Shown piece by piece: positions 15,763 to 23,255 of a stretch of 40,721 nt of DNA (the first letter of the stretch is position 1; every line of letters begins with the position of its first letter). This DNA comes from Candidatus Binatia bacterium (lineage in GTDB: Bacteria > Desulfobacterota_B > Binatia > UBA9968 > JAJDTQ01). A model generated the notes under the pieces. The model had not been told where the DNA came from and made no database searches. It worked only from the letters and a program-made list of their open reading frames with translations. Location of the stretch: positions 1-40,721 of the forward strand of contig JAJDTQ010000216.1 in NCBI GenBank assembly GCA_022827045.1, given 5' to 3'. The translations under genes and the position numbers were made by a program.

Positions 15763-17127
15763 ATGCTGGACCAACCCATTTTTCGTGTATCGATACTGCT
15801 GCTCTTGTTGTTGTTCATCGGGGTTCCTTGCGGTGTAGCGCAGGAAGTCGTTCCTTCCTTCGATTCCCGCGTGAAGGAAGCCCGGCAACTGTTGAAGGCG
15901 CAGAAGTTCGGAGAGGCGCTGCCCATACTGCGTGCGCTCACCGAGGCGCGGCCCGGGCGCAAGGATCTCGTGTTTCTGAAAGGACTGACGGCGCTGCAAT
16001 ATTCGCGGCAGAGGAACGTGCCGGCAGCCGCCCGCGAAGCGCTGCTGGACGAGGCCGTCGCGTCCTTCCGCACCCTGCTCATCGATCAACCCGGTCTGGT
16101 GCGCGTGCGCCTGGAGCTGGCCCGGGCCTTCTTCTACAAGGGCGAGGACGGGCTCTCGCAGGAGCACTTCGAGCGCGTGCTGGCGGGAAACCCTCCCGAT
16201 CCGGTGGTGGCCAACGTGCGGCGGTTCCTTTCACTGATCCGCGCGCGCCGGCGCTGGAGCATGTACCTGGGCTTCGCGGCGGCGCCGGACACCAACATCG
16301 GCGGCACCTCCAACGAGAGGATCATCTACATCCTCGGGTTGCCGTTCCGCCGGGACGCCGAGCAGTTGACGACGTCGGGAATCGGGCTGTCGGTCTGGGG
16401 CGGGGGCGAATACCAGCATCCATTGGGGGAACGGGTCCGTCTTCGTATGGGAATGAACGCGTCGCGGAGGGAGTACTCGGGCGGACAGTTCGACCGCATG
16501 CTGGTGGCGCTCCACGCGGGCCCGCGGGTGTTCGTGAGCCGGACCACGCAGTTCAGCATACTGGGCGACTGGCGTCACCAGTGGAGTGCCAACGATCCCA
16601 CCTATTTCGACCTCGGCGTCCGCGTCACGGCCGGCCACCGGCTCACCCAGCGTCTCACGGTCAACGGCAGGGCGTCATGGCATGACCGCCGGTACCGCGC
16701 GCGGCCGTTTCTCGACGGGCCGGTCCGTAATTTCTCTCTCGGGGCCGGTTGGGTGCTGACGCCCACGGTGCGGCTCGCCGGCAGCGCCGGATACGGGCGC
16801 GACCGGCCCGGCCGCCTCAGGTACCGTAGCAAGAGCGCGTGGTTGGAGAGCGGCGTGTCCGTAGCCCTGCCCAAGGGGTTCACCGTGGGCGCTGGCGCCG
16901 GCGTCCGGTGGACGAACTACGAGGCCCCCTGGCCTCCCCACACGCTGGCCGACGAGGACCGCAAGGACAGGACCTACAGCCTGCGGGCCTCGGTGCACAA
17001 CCGCGCCCTCACCTTCTTCGGCTTCAGCCCGGAAGTGTCGTTGATTCACGAAGTGCGCAATACCAATGCACAGTTGTACGACTACAAGCGCACGGGCGGG
17101 GAGCTGCGGGTGGTAAGGCAGTTCTGA
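15763..17127 (+). CDS. Slam-like outer-membrane lipoprotein translocator (DUF560, type XI secretion)
   Basis: This protein of about 454 aa matches the Slam plan: signal peptide (hydrophobic ILLLLLLFIGVPC, cleavage after about VAQ), a periplasmic TPR-like domain at about 30-160 (ARQLLKAQKFGEALPIL, ELARAFFYKGEDGLSQEHFE), then a beta-barrel to the end. The barrel opens with the family hallmark AAPDTNIGGTSN, continues as alternating strands, and closes with NTNAQLYDYKRTGGELRVVR, ending in Phe as outer-membrane barrels do. Slam proteins move TbpB-like lipoproteins across the outer membrane in Neisseria and relatives. Five predicted lipoproteins, most with TbpB-like barrel motifs, surround it. I prefer ATG 15763 with GAGGAAG upstream; TTG 15739 is in frame. 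It is convergent with the 17174-18121 lipoprotein, 46 bp apart. Client pairing is inferred from context. Confidence 0.85.
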   Translation: MLDQPIFRVSILLLLLLFIGVPCGVAQEVVPSFDSRVKEARQLLKAQKFGEALPILRALTEARPGRKDLVFLKGLTALQYSRQRNVPAAAREALLDEAVASFRTLLIDQPGLVRVRLELARAFFYKGEDGLSQEHFERVLAGNPPDPVVANVRRFLSLIRARRRWSMYLGFAAAPDTNIGGTSNERIIYILGLPFRRDAEQLTTSGIGLSVWGGGEYQHPLGERVRLRMGMNASRREYSGGQFDRMLVALHAGPRVFVSRTTQFSILGDWRHQWSANDPTYFDLGVRVTAGHRLTQRLTVNGRASWHDRRYRARPFLDGPVRNFSLGAGWVLTPTVRLAGSAGYGRDRPGRLRYRSKSAWLESGVSVALPKGFTVGAGAGVRWTNYEAPWPPHTLADEDRKDRTYSLRASVHNRALTFFGFSPEVSLIHEVRNTNAQLYDYKRTGGELRVVRQF

Positions 17128-17173
17128 AGCGGGGTGGCATCCCTCCCTTTTCCTCATCTTGTGCCGCCAAAGG

Positions 17174-18121
17174 TCATCGTCCTGGACGCTTGATCTGGTC
17201 ACGCTTGGTCCCGAATACGCCCGAAACACCGTACCCGTATCCGCCGAACCGGCCGCCTGCCGCCACCGACTTCGTGAAACCGAAAAGCCCGCCCACCTCT
17301 TCGTGGTTTGAGCCGTAGAACCGGCCGGAAATTCCCTCACTCGCAGGATGTCGGCTGACATGCCACGCATCCTCCGCGACAGGAACGACTCCGAAAGAGC
17401 CGTCTCTCAATTCCAGCCCACTCCAGGACACATCGTCGAGTCCTGCACCCGTGTCTTCATCCTTAATATTCGTGAACTCGACGTCGACGACGAGATCTCC
17501 ATCCGTATTGGAAACCCTTACGAGGGCATCGCCATGGACGAACGCATCCGGGTCGGAAATCTGCAAACCGAACATGACCCCGGACCACGTTGCAGTGCTG
17601 TCGACCAGGACATGGGGGTTCGAGCCTGTCGTGTTGCCCATCGAAAAAGCGTGGTACAAACGGCCAGGTCGACCTTCGCTAGGCGGCGGCGTCTCGATCA
17701 CGAACAGACTGTGGTTGATCCAACCAGCCCAGGCGCGGTGGTCGGTCATCCCGTCTCCGCCTGAGACCCCTGTCCTCTCCCCCAACGACACTCCGCGACG
17801 GCGTTCACGGTAGTCGAAGTCGGAGAAATCACGCTTGCCTATCGATCTGTAGTGAATCGGCCCTAGCCCTCCCTCGCATCGGATCGTCAACGCCTTGCAC
17901 GTTACCGCGCCAGGAGCAGGAAGCCTGGCGCCATATCGGGCTATCGCGGGGGAGTTGGAGTCCTGCAGCACACCGACCAGCGCCATGGCGGCGCCTGTTT
18001 CCGTCGGCGGTGGATCGGGCGTGGCCCCCCTGCCCCGACCGCTACCGCCGCAACCGGACAACGTCACCGCGAATGACACGAACACCGTGAGAAGTGTGAG
18101 GTGGTTTCTTCGCGTCCCCAT
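17174..18121 (-). CDS. predicted surface lipoprotein with TbpB-like closing motifs
   Basis: This 315-aa protein starts at ATG 18121, with GGAGGC (18131-18126) 4 nt upstream; longer in-frame starts lack support. The signal peptide ends in the lipobox TLSGC (Cys24), followed by Gly. A Gly/Pro linker follows. The mature part contains WAGWINHSLFVIE, STATWSGVMFGLQ, DAFVHGDALVRVSNTDGDL and VEFTNIKDEDTGAGLDD. It ends with GRFYGSNHEEVGGLFGF and GVFGTKR. The pair of a G-F-Y-G-x-x-x-E-E-V-G-G motif and a terminal G-x-F-G-x-K-R is typical of TbpB-like and other Slam client barrels. It aligns clearly with the lipoprotein at 21073 across this whole region, so the two are paralogues. It is convergent with the Slam-like gene. 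Ligand unknown. Confidence 0.78.
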   Translation of the reverse strand: MGTRRNHLTLLTVFVSFAVTLSGCGGSGRGRGATPDPPPTETGAAMALVGVLQDSNSPAIARYGARLPAPGAVTCKALTIRCEGGLGPIHYRSIGKRDFSDFDYRERRRGVSLGERTGVSGGDGMTDHRAWAGWINHSLFVIETPPPSEGRPGRLYHAFSMGNTTGSNPHVLVDSTATWSGVMFGLQISDPDAFVHGDALVRVSNTDGDLVVDVEFTNIKDEDTGAGLDDVSWSGLELRDGSFGVVPVAEDAWHVSRHPASEGISGRFYGSNHEEVGGLFGFTKSVAAGGRFGGYGYGVSGVFGTKRDQIKRPGR

Positions 18122-18259
18122 CGTTGCCTCCTGCCGCGTTTCAGCAGGGGCCGCTACACGGAGCTCGGCGCTGTCGATACCGGCCGGGGCGACGCCGGGT
18201 GGTGTGGCGGGACAGGAGTCGTGAGTCGCTTGTACTCGATCTCGCACTGACGCGGGCGA

Positions 18260-18276
18260 CGCTCCCTGCGGGAGCG
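18260..18276. other. hairpin between two lipoprotein genes
   Basis: CGCTCCC (18260-18266) pairs with GGGAGCG (18270-18276) over a 3-nt loop, about 30 bp past the stop of the 18307-20829 gene. No T-tract follows on either strand, so a terminator role is doubtful. Confidence 0.3.
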
Positions 18277-18306
18277 ACTCGGCGCGGTTCCGGATTTGGC
18301 TGTTCC

Positions 18307-20829
18307 CTACCGCTTGTTCGCGCCGAACGCCCCCACGTAGCTCTCGATCACCGTGTCGTCACCGGTTCCCGTCTCGCGGGTCACGCCAAACGTGCCGGCC
18401 ACGGACATCGGGTGGTCGGTGGCCTCCTCGCTGTCGCCGAAGAAGCCGCCGCTCCAGGTGCCGTTGAAATCGTGTGTCGCCTGACCCACCCCCGACTGCA
18501 TGCCCATCACCGCATTGCCGTCGAAGGTGTTCGCGCCGGTCGCAATCGTGGTCTCCACCAAGTGGATGGGATCGGCCATGGCCTCGCCCCCGTTCACCCT
18601 GATGTTGCCAATCGTCCCCTCGATGGTCCCCGTAGCGGTCCCGTCGCCGAACTTCGCCGTCAGCATGGCATCGGCATCGAACCAGTTGACGCCCACGCCC
18701 GTCTTGTGATGGGCGCCGACCGCCTTCCCCTCGTACGTCGCCGTGCCCTCGAGAGCATCCACATTTCTTGTGAACGCATGGCCCGGGCCGCCGACCGCGA
18801 ACGTCCCGAAGGTGTCCGCGCCGCCGGCCGCCTCGTCCAGCCAGATGCCCAACAGCAGGTAGTCGTCGTTGGGATCGGCTTCCTTGGCCTCCACGGCCGC
18901 CCTGCTCCCGCTGAACCGGTAGTCCTGAATGGCCGTTACGGTGTCCCCGCTCACCGTAAGCGAGCACTGGAGACCTGACGGACACGTGAGGGTTCCCATG
19001 ACCGCGGGCGTGTCGGGGTTGCCGTCATCATCGTACTCCACGCCGGTGTACGTGTTGCCCGACTTCGTGCCCAGCTTGTCGATCTTGGTCGCTTCGGCCA
19101 CGACGTTGTCCAGGGTGATACCGGTCACGCCGGGCACCGCGGCCGTGGCCTGCATCCGGTCGGTAAAGGCCAGCACTCGCGTTTCTCCGCTCGAGATGTC
19201 GAACCCGTGCACGAAGTCCCCGATGCCGGCGATCTTCTTGGCGTTGGGCGCCGTGTCGCCGGTGTCGTCGAAGTCCCCGTCGCCGTTGGCGTCCGTGCCC
19301 ATCGTGTCAGACACGATCGCGCCGCCTCCGATCGTGGCGGTGATCTGCAGCCTTCCCTGCGTCGACTGGTCCCCATCCTGGTCCGGGTCGTCCGCCGTGT
19401 CCGCGGGCCACGCGGCGGTAAAGTCGTTGCCGCCGATCTGGTTCCCGTCGGTCGCGGCGGCAGCGATCGCCATGGCCGCACCGATGGACTCGACCTCGGC
19501 CGCCTTCGCCTCGTCCACCGTCACGTCTTGGGCGTTGGCCGCCGCGAACAACCCGAGGACGTGCGTGCCGGCGTACGTTTCGGCCTTCGCCGCCGCGGCC
19601 TTGGCCGCCATGTACTTAGGCCCCGCGCCAATCTCGCCGGTGTGGTTCGCAGTGGCGGTCTCGTTGGCGGCCATCGCCTTGTCGCGCTCGGCCTCCGCCT
19701 CGTCGGAGGTCATTGCCGCCATCGCGGCCATGTAGGCGGCAGCGGCGGCTTCAGCGGCCGTCTTCGCCGCATCGCGCGCGGCTTCCGCCTCGCCCGCGGC
19801 CGTCTCCGCCATGTCCGCGTACTTATCGGCGTTCGCGTAGTCGGTGCGGGCGCGCATGGCCTTGTTCGCCGCCGCTCGCGCCGCGGTCGCCCGCTCCCTC
19901 GCCATGGCGGCCTTGTCCCTCGCCGACTCGTAGTGGCCTTGCGCCTCGTTCTTGTACTGCTCCGCGGCGTCCCGTGCCGCGGCGATGTCCCTTTCCTCCT
20001 GCTGCCTGGCAGCCGCATCGTGCGCGGCCTGCGCCTGGCGCTGCAAATCCCGCGCGTCCGCGAGCTTCATTTCCGCTTCCGTCCTCTTGTCCTCCGCGAT
20101 CCGCTGCTCGGCCATGGCGTCGGCGGACGTCAGATCGTCCTGCGCCCTCCTGGACGCCTCCTCGGCCGCACTCGCCGCCGTTTCCGCGGCATCGGCCGCG
20201 GAAGCGGCATCCATTGCCGTAACGGAACTGGCGCCCAGGAGTTCGGCGACCTTGTCCGCCGCCGCACGCGCGTCAGTGGCCGCCGTCCGCGCCGCTACAG
20301 CCGCCATCATGGCCGCGTCCTTGGCTTCGGCCAAGGCTCTCGCTTCCGCACCGGCCTCATCCAGCAATCTCTGTGCCTCCGCCACCATGCCCGCATACTT
20401 CACGGCCTCATCCCGCTCTGCCTCAGCTTCTATCTTCTTCATCCGCGCGATGTCCCGCTGCTCCTCGGCCGCCGCCACCGCCGTCGCTGCCTGGGCCGCC
20501 GTGTTCGCCGCCGCCGCCGCACCGGAAGCTGTCCTGGCACGCGAGGCCGCCGCCTTCGCGGCCGCATAGGAGGCCGCATCGGCAGCCTTGTTCGCCTCCT
20601 GGTCCATGACCGCTCTTTCCGCAACGTCAGCTGCCGTGCCGGCCGCCGTCGCAGCTTCCATCGCGGCCGTCTTCGCGGCGGCCAAATCGGCCGCACTCGT
20701 ATCCGGCGGAGCTGGCGTCCCTGAACCTCCGCCACAACCATAAATCCCAATGGAAAACACGGCAGACATGCAGAGCAACATGAAGGTGCGGCCTGCGCTC
20801 GATCTGATTCCGGTATCTCGTTTTCTCAT
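18307..20829 (-). CDS. large surface lipoprotein: 400-residue Ala-rich stalk plus TbpB-like barrel
   Basis: This 840-aa protein starts at ATG 20829, with GGAGGC 9 nt upstream. The lipobox is GIYGC (Cys32), followed by Gly. Residues about 45-440 are alanine-rich with regularly spaced acidic and basic residues (AEAERDEAVKYAGM, DKAAMARERATAARAAANKA), predicting a very long helical stalk. A middle region has Asp-rich turns (DPDQDGDQ, DANGDGDFDD) that look like Ca2+-binding loops. The barrel part (about 640-840) has LLLGIWLDEAAGG, EGTATYEGKAVGAHH, FDADAMLTAKFGDGTATGTI, FNGTWSGGFFGD, GTFGVTRETG and the closing GAFGANKR. That plan matches the 12727 protein. It lies on the strand opposite the Slam-like gene, behind the 17174-18121 lipoprotein. 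Function beyond surface display is unknown. Confidence 0.8.
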   Translation of the reverse strand: MRKRDTGIRSSAGRTFMLLCMSAVFSIGIYGCGGGSGTPAPPDTSAADLAAAKTAAMEAATAAGTAADVAERAVMDQEANKAADAASYAAAKAAASRARTASGAAAAANTAAQAATAVAAAEEQRDIARMKKIEAEAERDEAVKYAGMVAEAQRLLDEAGAEARALAEAKDAAMMAAVAARTAATDARAAADKVAELLGASSVTAMDAASAADAAETAASAAEEASRRAQDDLTSADAMAEQRIAEDKRTEAEMKLADARDLQRQAQAAHDAAARQQEERDIAAARDAAEQYKNEAQGHYESARDKAAMARERATAARAAANKAMRARTDYANADKYADMAETAAGEAEAARDAAKTAAEAAAAAYMAAMAAMTSDEAEAERDKAMAANETATANHTGEIGAGPKYMAAKAAAAKAETYAGTHVLGLFAAANAQDVTVDEAKAAEVESIGAAMAIAAAATDGNQIGGNDFTAAWPADTADDPDQDGDQSTQGRLQITATIGGGAIVSDTMGTDANGDGDFDDTGDTAPNAKKIAGIGDFVHGFDISSGETRVLAFTDRMQATAAVPGVTGITLDNVVAEATKIDKLGTKSGNTYTGVEYDDDGNPDTPAVMGTLTCPSGLQCSLTVSGDTVTAIQDYRFSGSRAAVEAKEADPNDDYLLLGIWLDEAAGGADTFGTFAVGGPGHAFTRNVDALEGTATYEGKAVGAHHKTGVGVNWFDADAMLTAKFGDGTATGTIEGTIGNIRVNGGEAMADPIHLVETTIATGANTFDGNAVMGMQSGVGQATHDFNGTWSGGFFGDSEEATDHPMSVAGTFGVTRETGTGDDTVIESYVGAFGANKR

Positions 20830-20870
20830 GTCCCTATTGCCTCCCTGAGTAACATTGGAGTTGCGTTCCT

Positions 20871-20899
20871 AAAATAGATCTATTTTTTTGATAGGGCAA
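20871..20899 (-). promoter_or_regulatory. promoter with a 16-bp AT-rich palindrome before the 18307-20829 lipoprotein
   Basis: On the minus strand TTGCCC (20899-20894) and TATTTT (20876-20871) are 17 bp apart. The -10 lies inside the perfect palindrome AAAATAGATCTATTTT (20871-20886), well placed for a repressor. It is strikingly AT-rich for this genome. It does not match the Fur box I know. Confidence 0.5.
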
Positions 20900-21072
20900 T
20901 TGCACGAAGAGCACGAGTGTTGCGTTGGCTTGCGAAGAGCGTAAGGAGGTCCACCCCGGGAGCGCCGCCGTTACGGCGGACCCGCCTCCAGACTTGGCCA
21001 CGCCGCAATGCGGGACATTTCGCCACAGGTGGGGAATTTTCGATCGTCCGCCACCGGTGATAAGGTCAACGC

Positions 21073-22227
21073 ATGAATAATGACTCCAGAAGATCGTTTC
21101 CGGTGAGCATCCGGGTGTCTCGCCGCGTCTCTCTGGTGGCGACAGCCGTGTCCTTGGTGGGGATGATGTCCGGTTGTGCGGGCAGTGGCGGGCAACCGGC
21201 ACGGCCCGAAGTTGTCAGGGCTCTTGCCGACGTGACCGCGGACCACGGGCTTGATCCGGGGAGCCGTATCGTTGTTGAGTCCGGCGTGTCCGAGGAGCGT
21301 GGCAACGTAACCATCCACTGTCCGGCCGATACTCCCGCATGCGTCGTGGTTGTCAGCGCCGACGCCAGTGTCGGCTACGACCCTGGCGGCGGCATTCCCG
21401 CTATCGTACCCCGCCCGCCGGTACCGGATTCGGTCGAGCAACTGCTGCAGCGCCGGTTGTTGGATTCGACCTGGCCCGTCGCGGTCAGCTTCGGGGGAGG
21501 AGTCGCGACCTGCGCGGCCCTGGGATGTCCGGTGGTGGACGCGATTCACGTCGACCGCAGGGATACCGGCCACCCGAGCGACGATCACCAGCCGGATCTC
21601 TCGGGCTTCGAGCCCCTCGAACCCCGCCGGGGGATTGCGCTGGCAAGCAAGGCGCGGCCCGTGGTCGAAGGGCAGCGTTCAACCTTCCATCGGTCCTTTG
21701 GTGCTTGGATGGACCATGGGTTCTTTCTCGTGGAGACGTTCGCGATGAACGGCGACACGGGCCTCAGCTACTACCACACCACTTGGTTCGGAAACGCGAG
21801 CCACTCCAGCCCGCTGGCCTCGCCGGGCGACACCGCAACCTGGTCCGGCGTCATGTCCGGCGTGGAGTCCTCCCCGTCCAGCGGATCCGGCGCCTTCGTG
21901 CATGGCGATTCCGCCATCACCGTTTCGGGCCTCGCTGTCGGCGCCGAGGTCTTGGTCGAGGTCGCGTTCACCAACATCGTGAACGAGGACACCGGCGCCC
22001 GAATCGGCGACATGGTCTGGCGAGGGCTGCCTCTTCAGGGCCGAGAGTTCGGGACCTATAGCGTTCTGTTCAACGACGGAGCCGGGTATTTCCGGGACGA
22101 GAGCTTCGGCGTTGCGACACAGGGAAGCCTCTACGGCCGCCTCTACGGCCCTGCGCACGAGGAAGTGGGCGGGCTGTTCCACCGCAACGGCATCGCAGGC
22201 GCATTCGCGGGAAAGCGCGTCCAATAG
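21073..22227 (+). CDS. predicted surface lipoprotein, paralogue of 17174-18121
   Basis: This 384-aa protein starts at ATG 21073, with TAAGG 7 nt upstream. The signal peptide ends in the lipobox MMSGC (Cys35), followed by Ala. An N-terminal region of about 150 residues has no recognised domain and contains four cysteines (HCPADTPAC, ATCAALGC) that could form disulfides. From about residue 200 it parallels the 17174 protein: WMDHGFFLVETF, TATWSGVMSGVESS, GAFVHGDSAITVSGL, VAFTNIVNEDTGARIGDM. It ends with GRLYGPAHEEVGGLFHRNGI and AGAFAGKRVQ, the TbpB-like closing motifs. It is divergent from the 18307-20829 gene and shares its intergenic region. It is probably a Slam client. Ligand unknown. Confidence 0.78.
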   Translation: MNNDSRRSFPVSIRVSRRVSLVATAVSLVGMMSGCAGSGGQPARPEVVRALADVTADHGLDPGSRIVVESGVSEERGNVTIHCPADTPACVVVVSADASVGYDPGGGIPAIVPRPPVPDSVEQLLQRRLLDSTWPVAVSFGGGVATCAALGCPVVDAIHVDRRDTGHPSDDHQPDLSGFEPLEPRRGIALASKARPVVEGQRSTFHRSFGAWMDHGFFLVETFAMNGDTGLSYYHTTWFGNASHSSPLASPGDTATWSGVMSGVESSPSSGSGAFVHGDSAITVSGLAVGAEVLVEVAFTNIVNEDTGARIGDMVWRGLPLQGREFGTYSVLFNDGAGYFRDESFGVATQGSLYGRLYGPAHEEVGGLFHRNGIAGAFAGKRVQ

Positions 22228-22437
22228 GCGGTCTCCTCGACGTCGCACCTGCTCGTCGTCCGGGACCACAAATCCGAAAACCCCACACCGTGACGGGCGA
22301 CATCCAGCACCCGCGCCGCTTCAGCGCCTGACCCCCGGGTTCGCCAGCGGCTCCCATCTGGGGTCAGAACCCCGGCCACAGCGGGTCCGCCGATCCGAGC
22401 CTCACGTTCCTCGCAGGTTGGCGTCAGGCGTTCTGAG

Positions 22438-22466
22438 TTGATTCGTGGCTTTGGAGCGGCTAGGAT
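22438..22466 (+). promoter_or_regulatory. candidate promoter of the hydrolase/creatinase cluster
   Basis: TTGATT (22438-22443) and TAGGAT (22461-22466) are 17 bp apart and end 13 bp before ATG 22480. The resulting leader would be only a few bases, and no ribosome-binding site is visible, so the mRNA may be nearly leaderless. Confidence 0.4.
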
Positions 22467-22479
22467 TGGCCTTCACGTC

Positions 22480-23232
22480 ATGAAAGTACACGAACGCGTC
22501 CTCACCCCCGAGAGGGACGGCATCTACGGCTATCTTGCGGCACCCGAACGCGCCGAGCCGGGTCCGGCCCTGCTCATGACCCACCAGAACACCGGGGTCA
22601 CCGATTACCTCAAGATCGAGGCGTTGAAGTTCGCCCATCTCGGCTACACCGTGGTGGTGCCCGAGCTGTACTCGCTGCTCGGCTATCCGGATGTGACCCA
22701 CATCCACACCGGCCGGCAGATCCAGGCGCGCACAAGGGACGCGGATTTCGTGCGGGTGATACGGCAGGGCTGGGACTATCTCACCGCGCGCAGCGACGTG
22801 GACGCCGGCCGCGTGGCCGTGTCCGGCTACTGCATGGGCGGGCGCATCGCCATCCACTTCGTCGCGGCCACGCCGGAAGTACGGGCTTTCGTCGGCTACT
22901 ACCCGACGGTGCGGGAGGAACCCACCACCGAGTTCCGCCCGGTCCACCCCTACGACGCCGCCCGCAAGATCCAGTGCCCGTCCATCATCCTGTACGGGGT
23001 CGACGACCGCATATCCACGGTGCCCATTCAGCGGAAGGTGTGGGAGAGCTTCCTCGCCAACGGGCAGCCGCTGGAGTGGCACTTCTTCCCCTTCGGCGGC
23101 CACGGCTTCGTGGACCCCGGCACCGAGGGTTACCATCCTCACACCGCCAGGCTGGCCTTCCCCTTGGTCGTGGACTTCATGGACCGGGAGCTCGACAACG
23201 AGCGCGACGGCCTGACGTTCTCGGAAAACTGA
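22480..23232 (+). CDS. dienelactone hydrolase family protein
   Basis: This 250-aa alpha/beta hydrolase has the layout of dienelactone hydrolases: opening strand YGYLAAPERAEPGPALLMTH, the nucleophile elbow GYCMGG with Cys as in the family, the acid in LYGVDDRIS, and the catalytic His in GGHGFVD. The usual length is about 230-250. Such enzymes open lactone rings in aromatic degradation, but many relatives act on other esters, so the substrate is open. ATG 22480 begins MKVHERVLT; an upstream extension to 22438 adds unlikely sequence. The stop lies 23 bp before the creatinase start, so the two are probably co-transcribed. How a lactone or ester hydrolase would serve creatine breakdown is not obvious. 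Confidence 0.82.
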   Translation: MKVHERVLTPERDGIYGYLAAPERAEPGPALLMTHQNTGVTDYLKIEALKFAHLGYTVVVPELYSLLGYPDVTHIHTGRQIQARTRDADFVRVIRQGWDYLTARSDVDAGRVAVSGYCMGGRIAIHFVAATPEVRAFVGYYPTVREEPTTEFRPVHPYDAARKIQCPSIILYGVDDRISTVPIQRKVWESFLANGQPLEWHFFPFGGHGFVDPGTEGYHPHTARLAFPLVVDFMDRELDNERDGLTFSEN

Positions 23233-23255
23233 TCGCACGCGGGCAGTGCCCGGCA

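Noticed and set aside
19207..20724. 505-aa plus-strand open frame
   Set aside because: It is the antisense of the alanine-rich lipoprotein gene; Ala codons read backwards give Arg/Gly-rich sequence.
22228..22480. possible guanidine riboswitch before the creatinase cluster
   Set aside because: I looked because of the creatinase context, but found no ykkC-type motifs or paired hairpins, and the candidate promoter leaves almost no leader.
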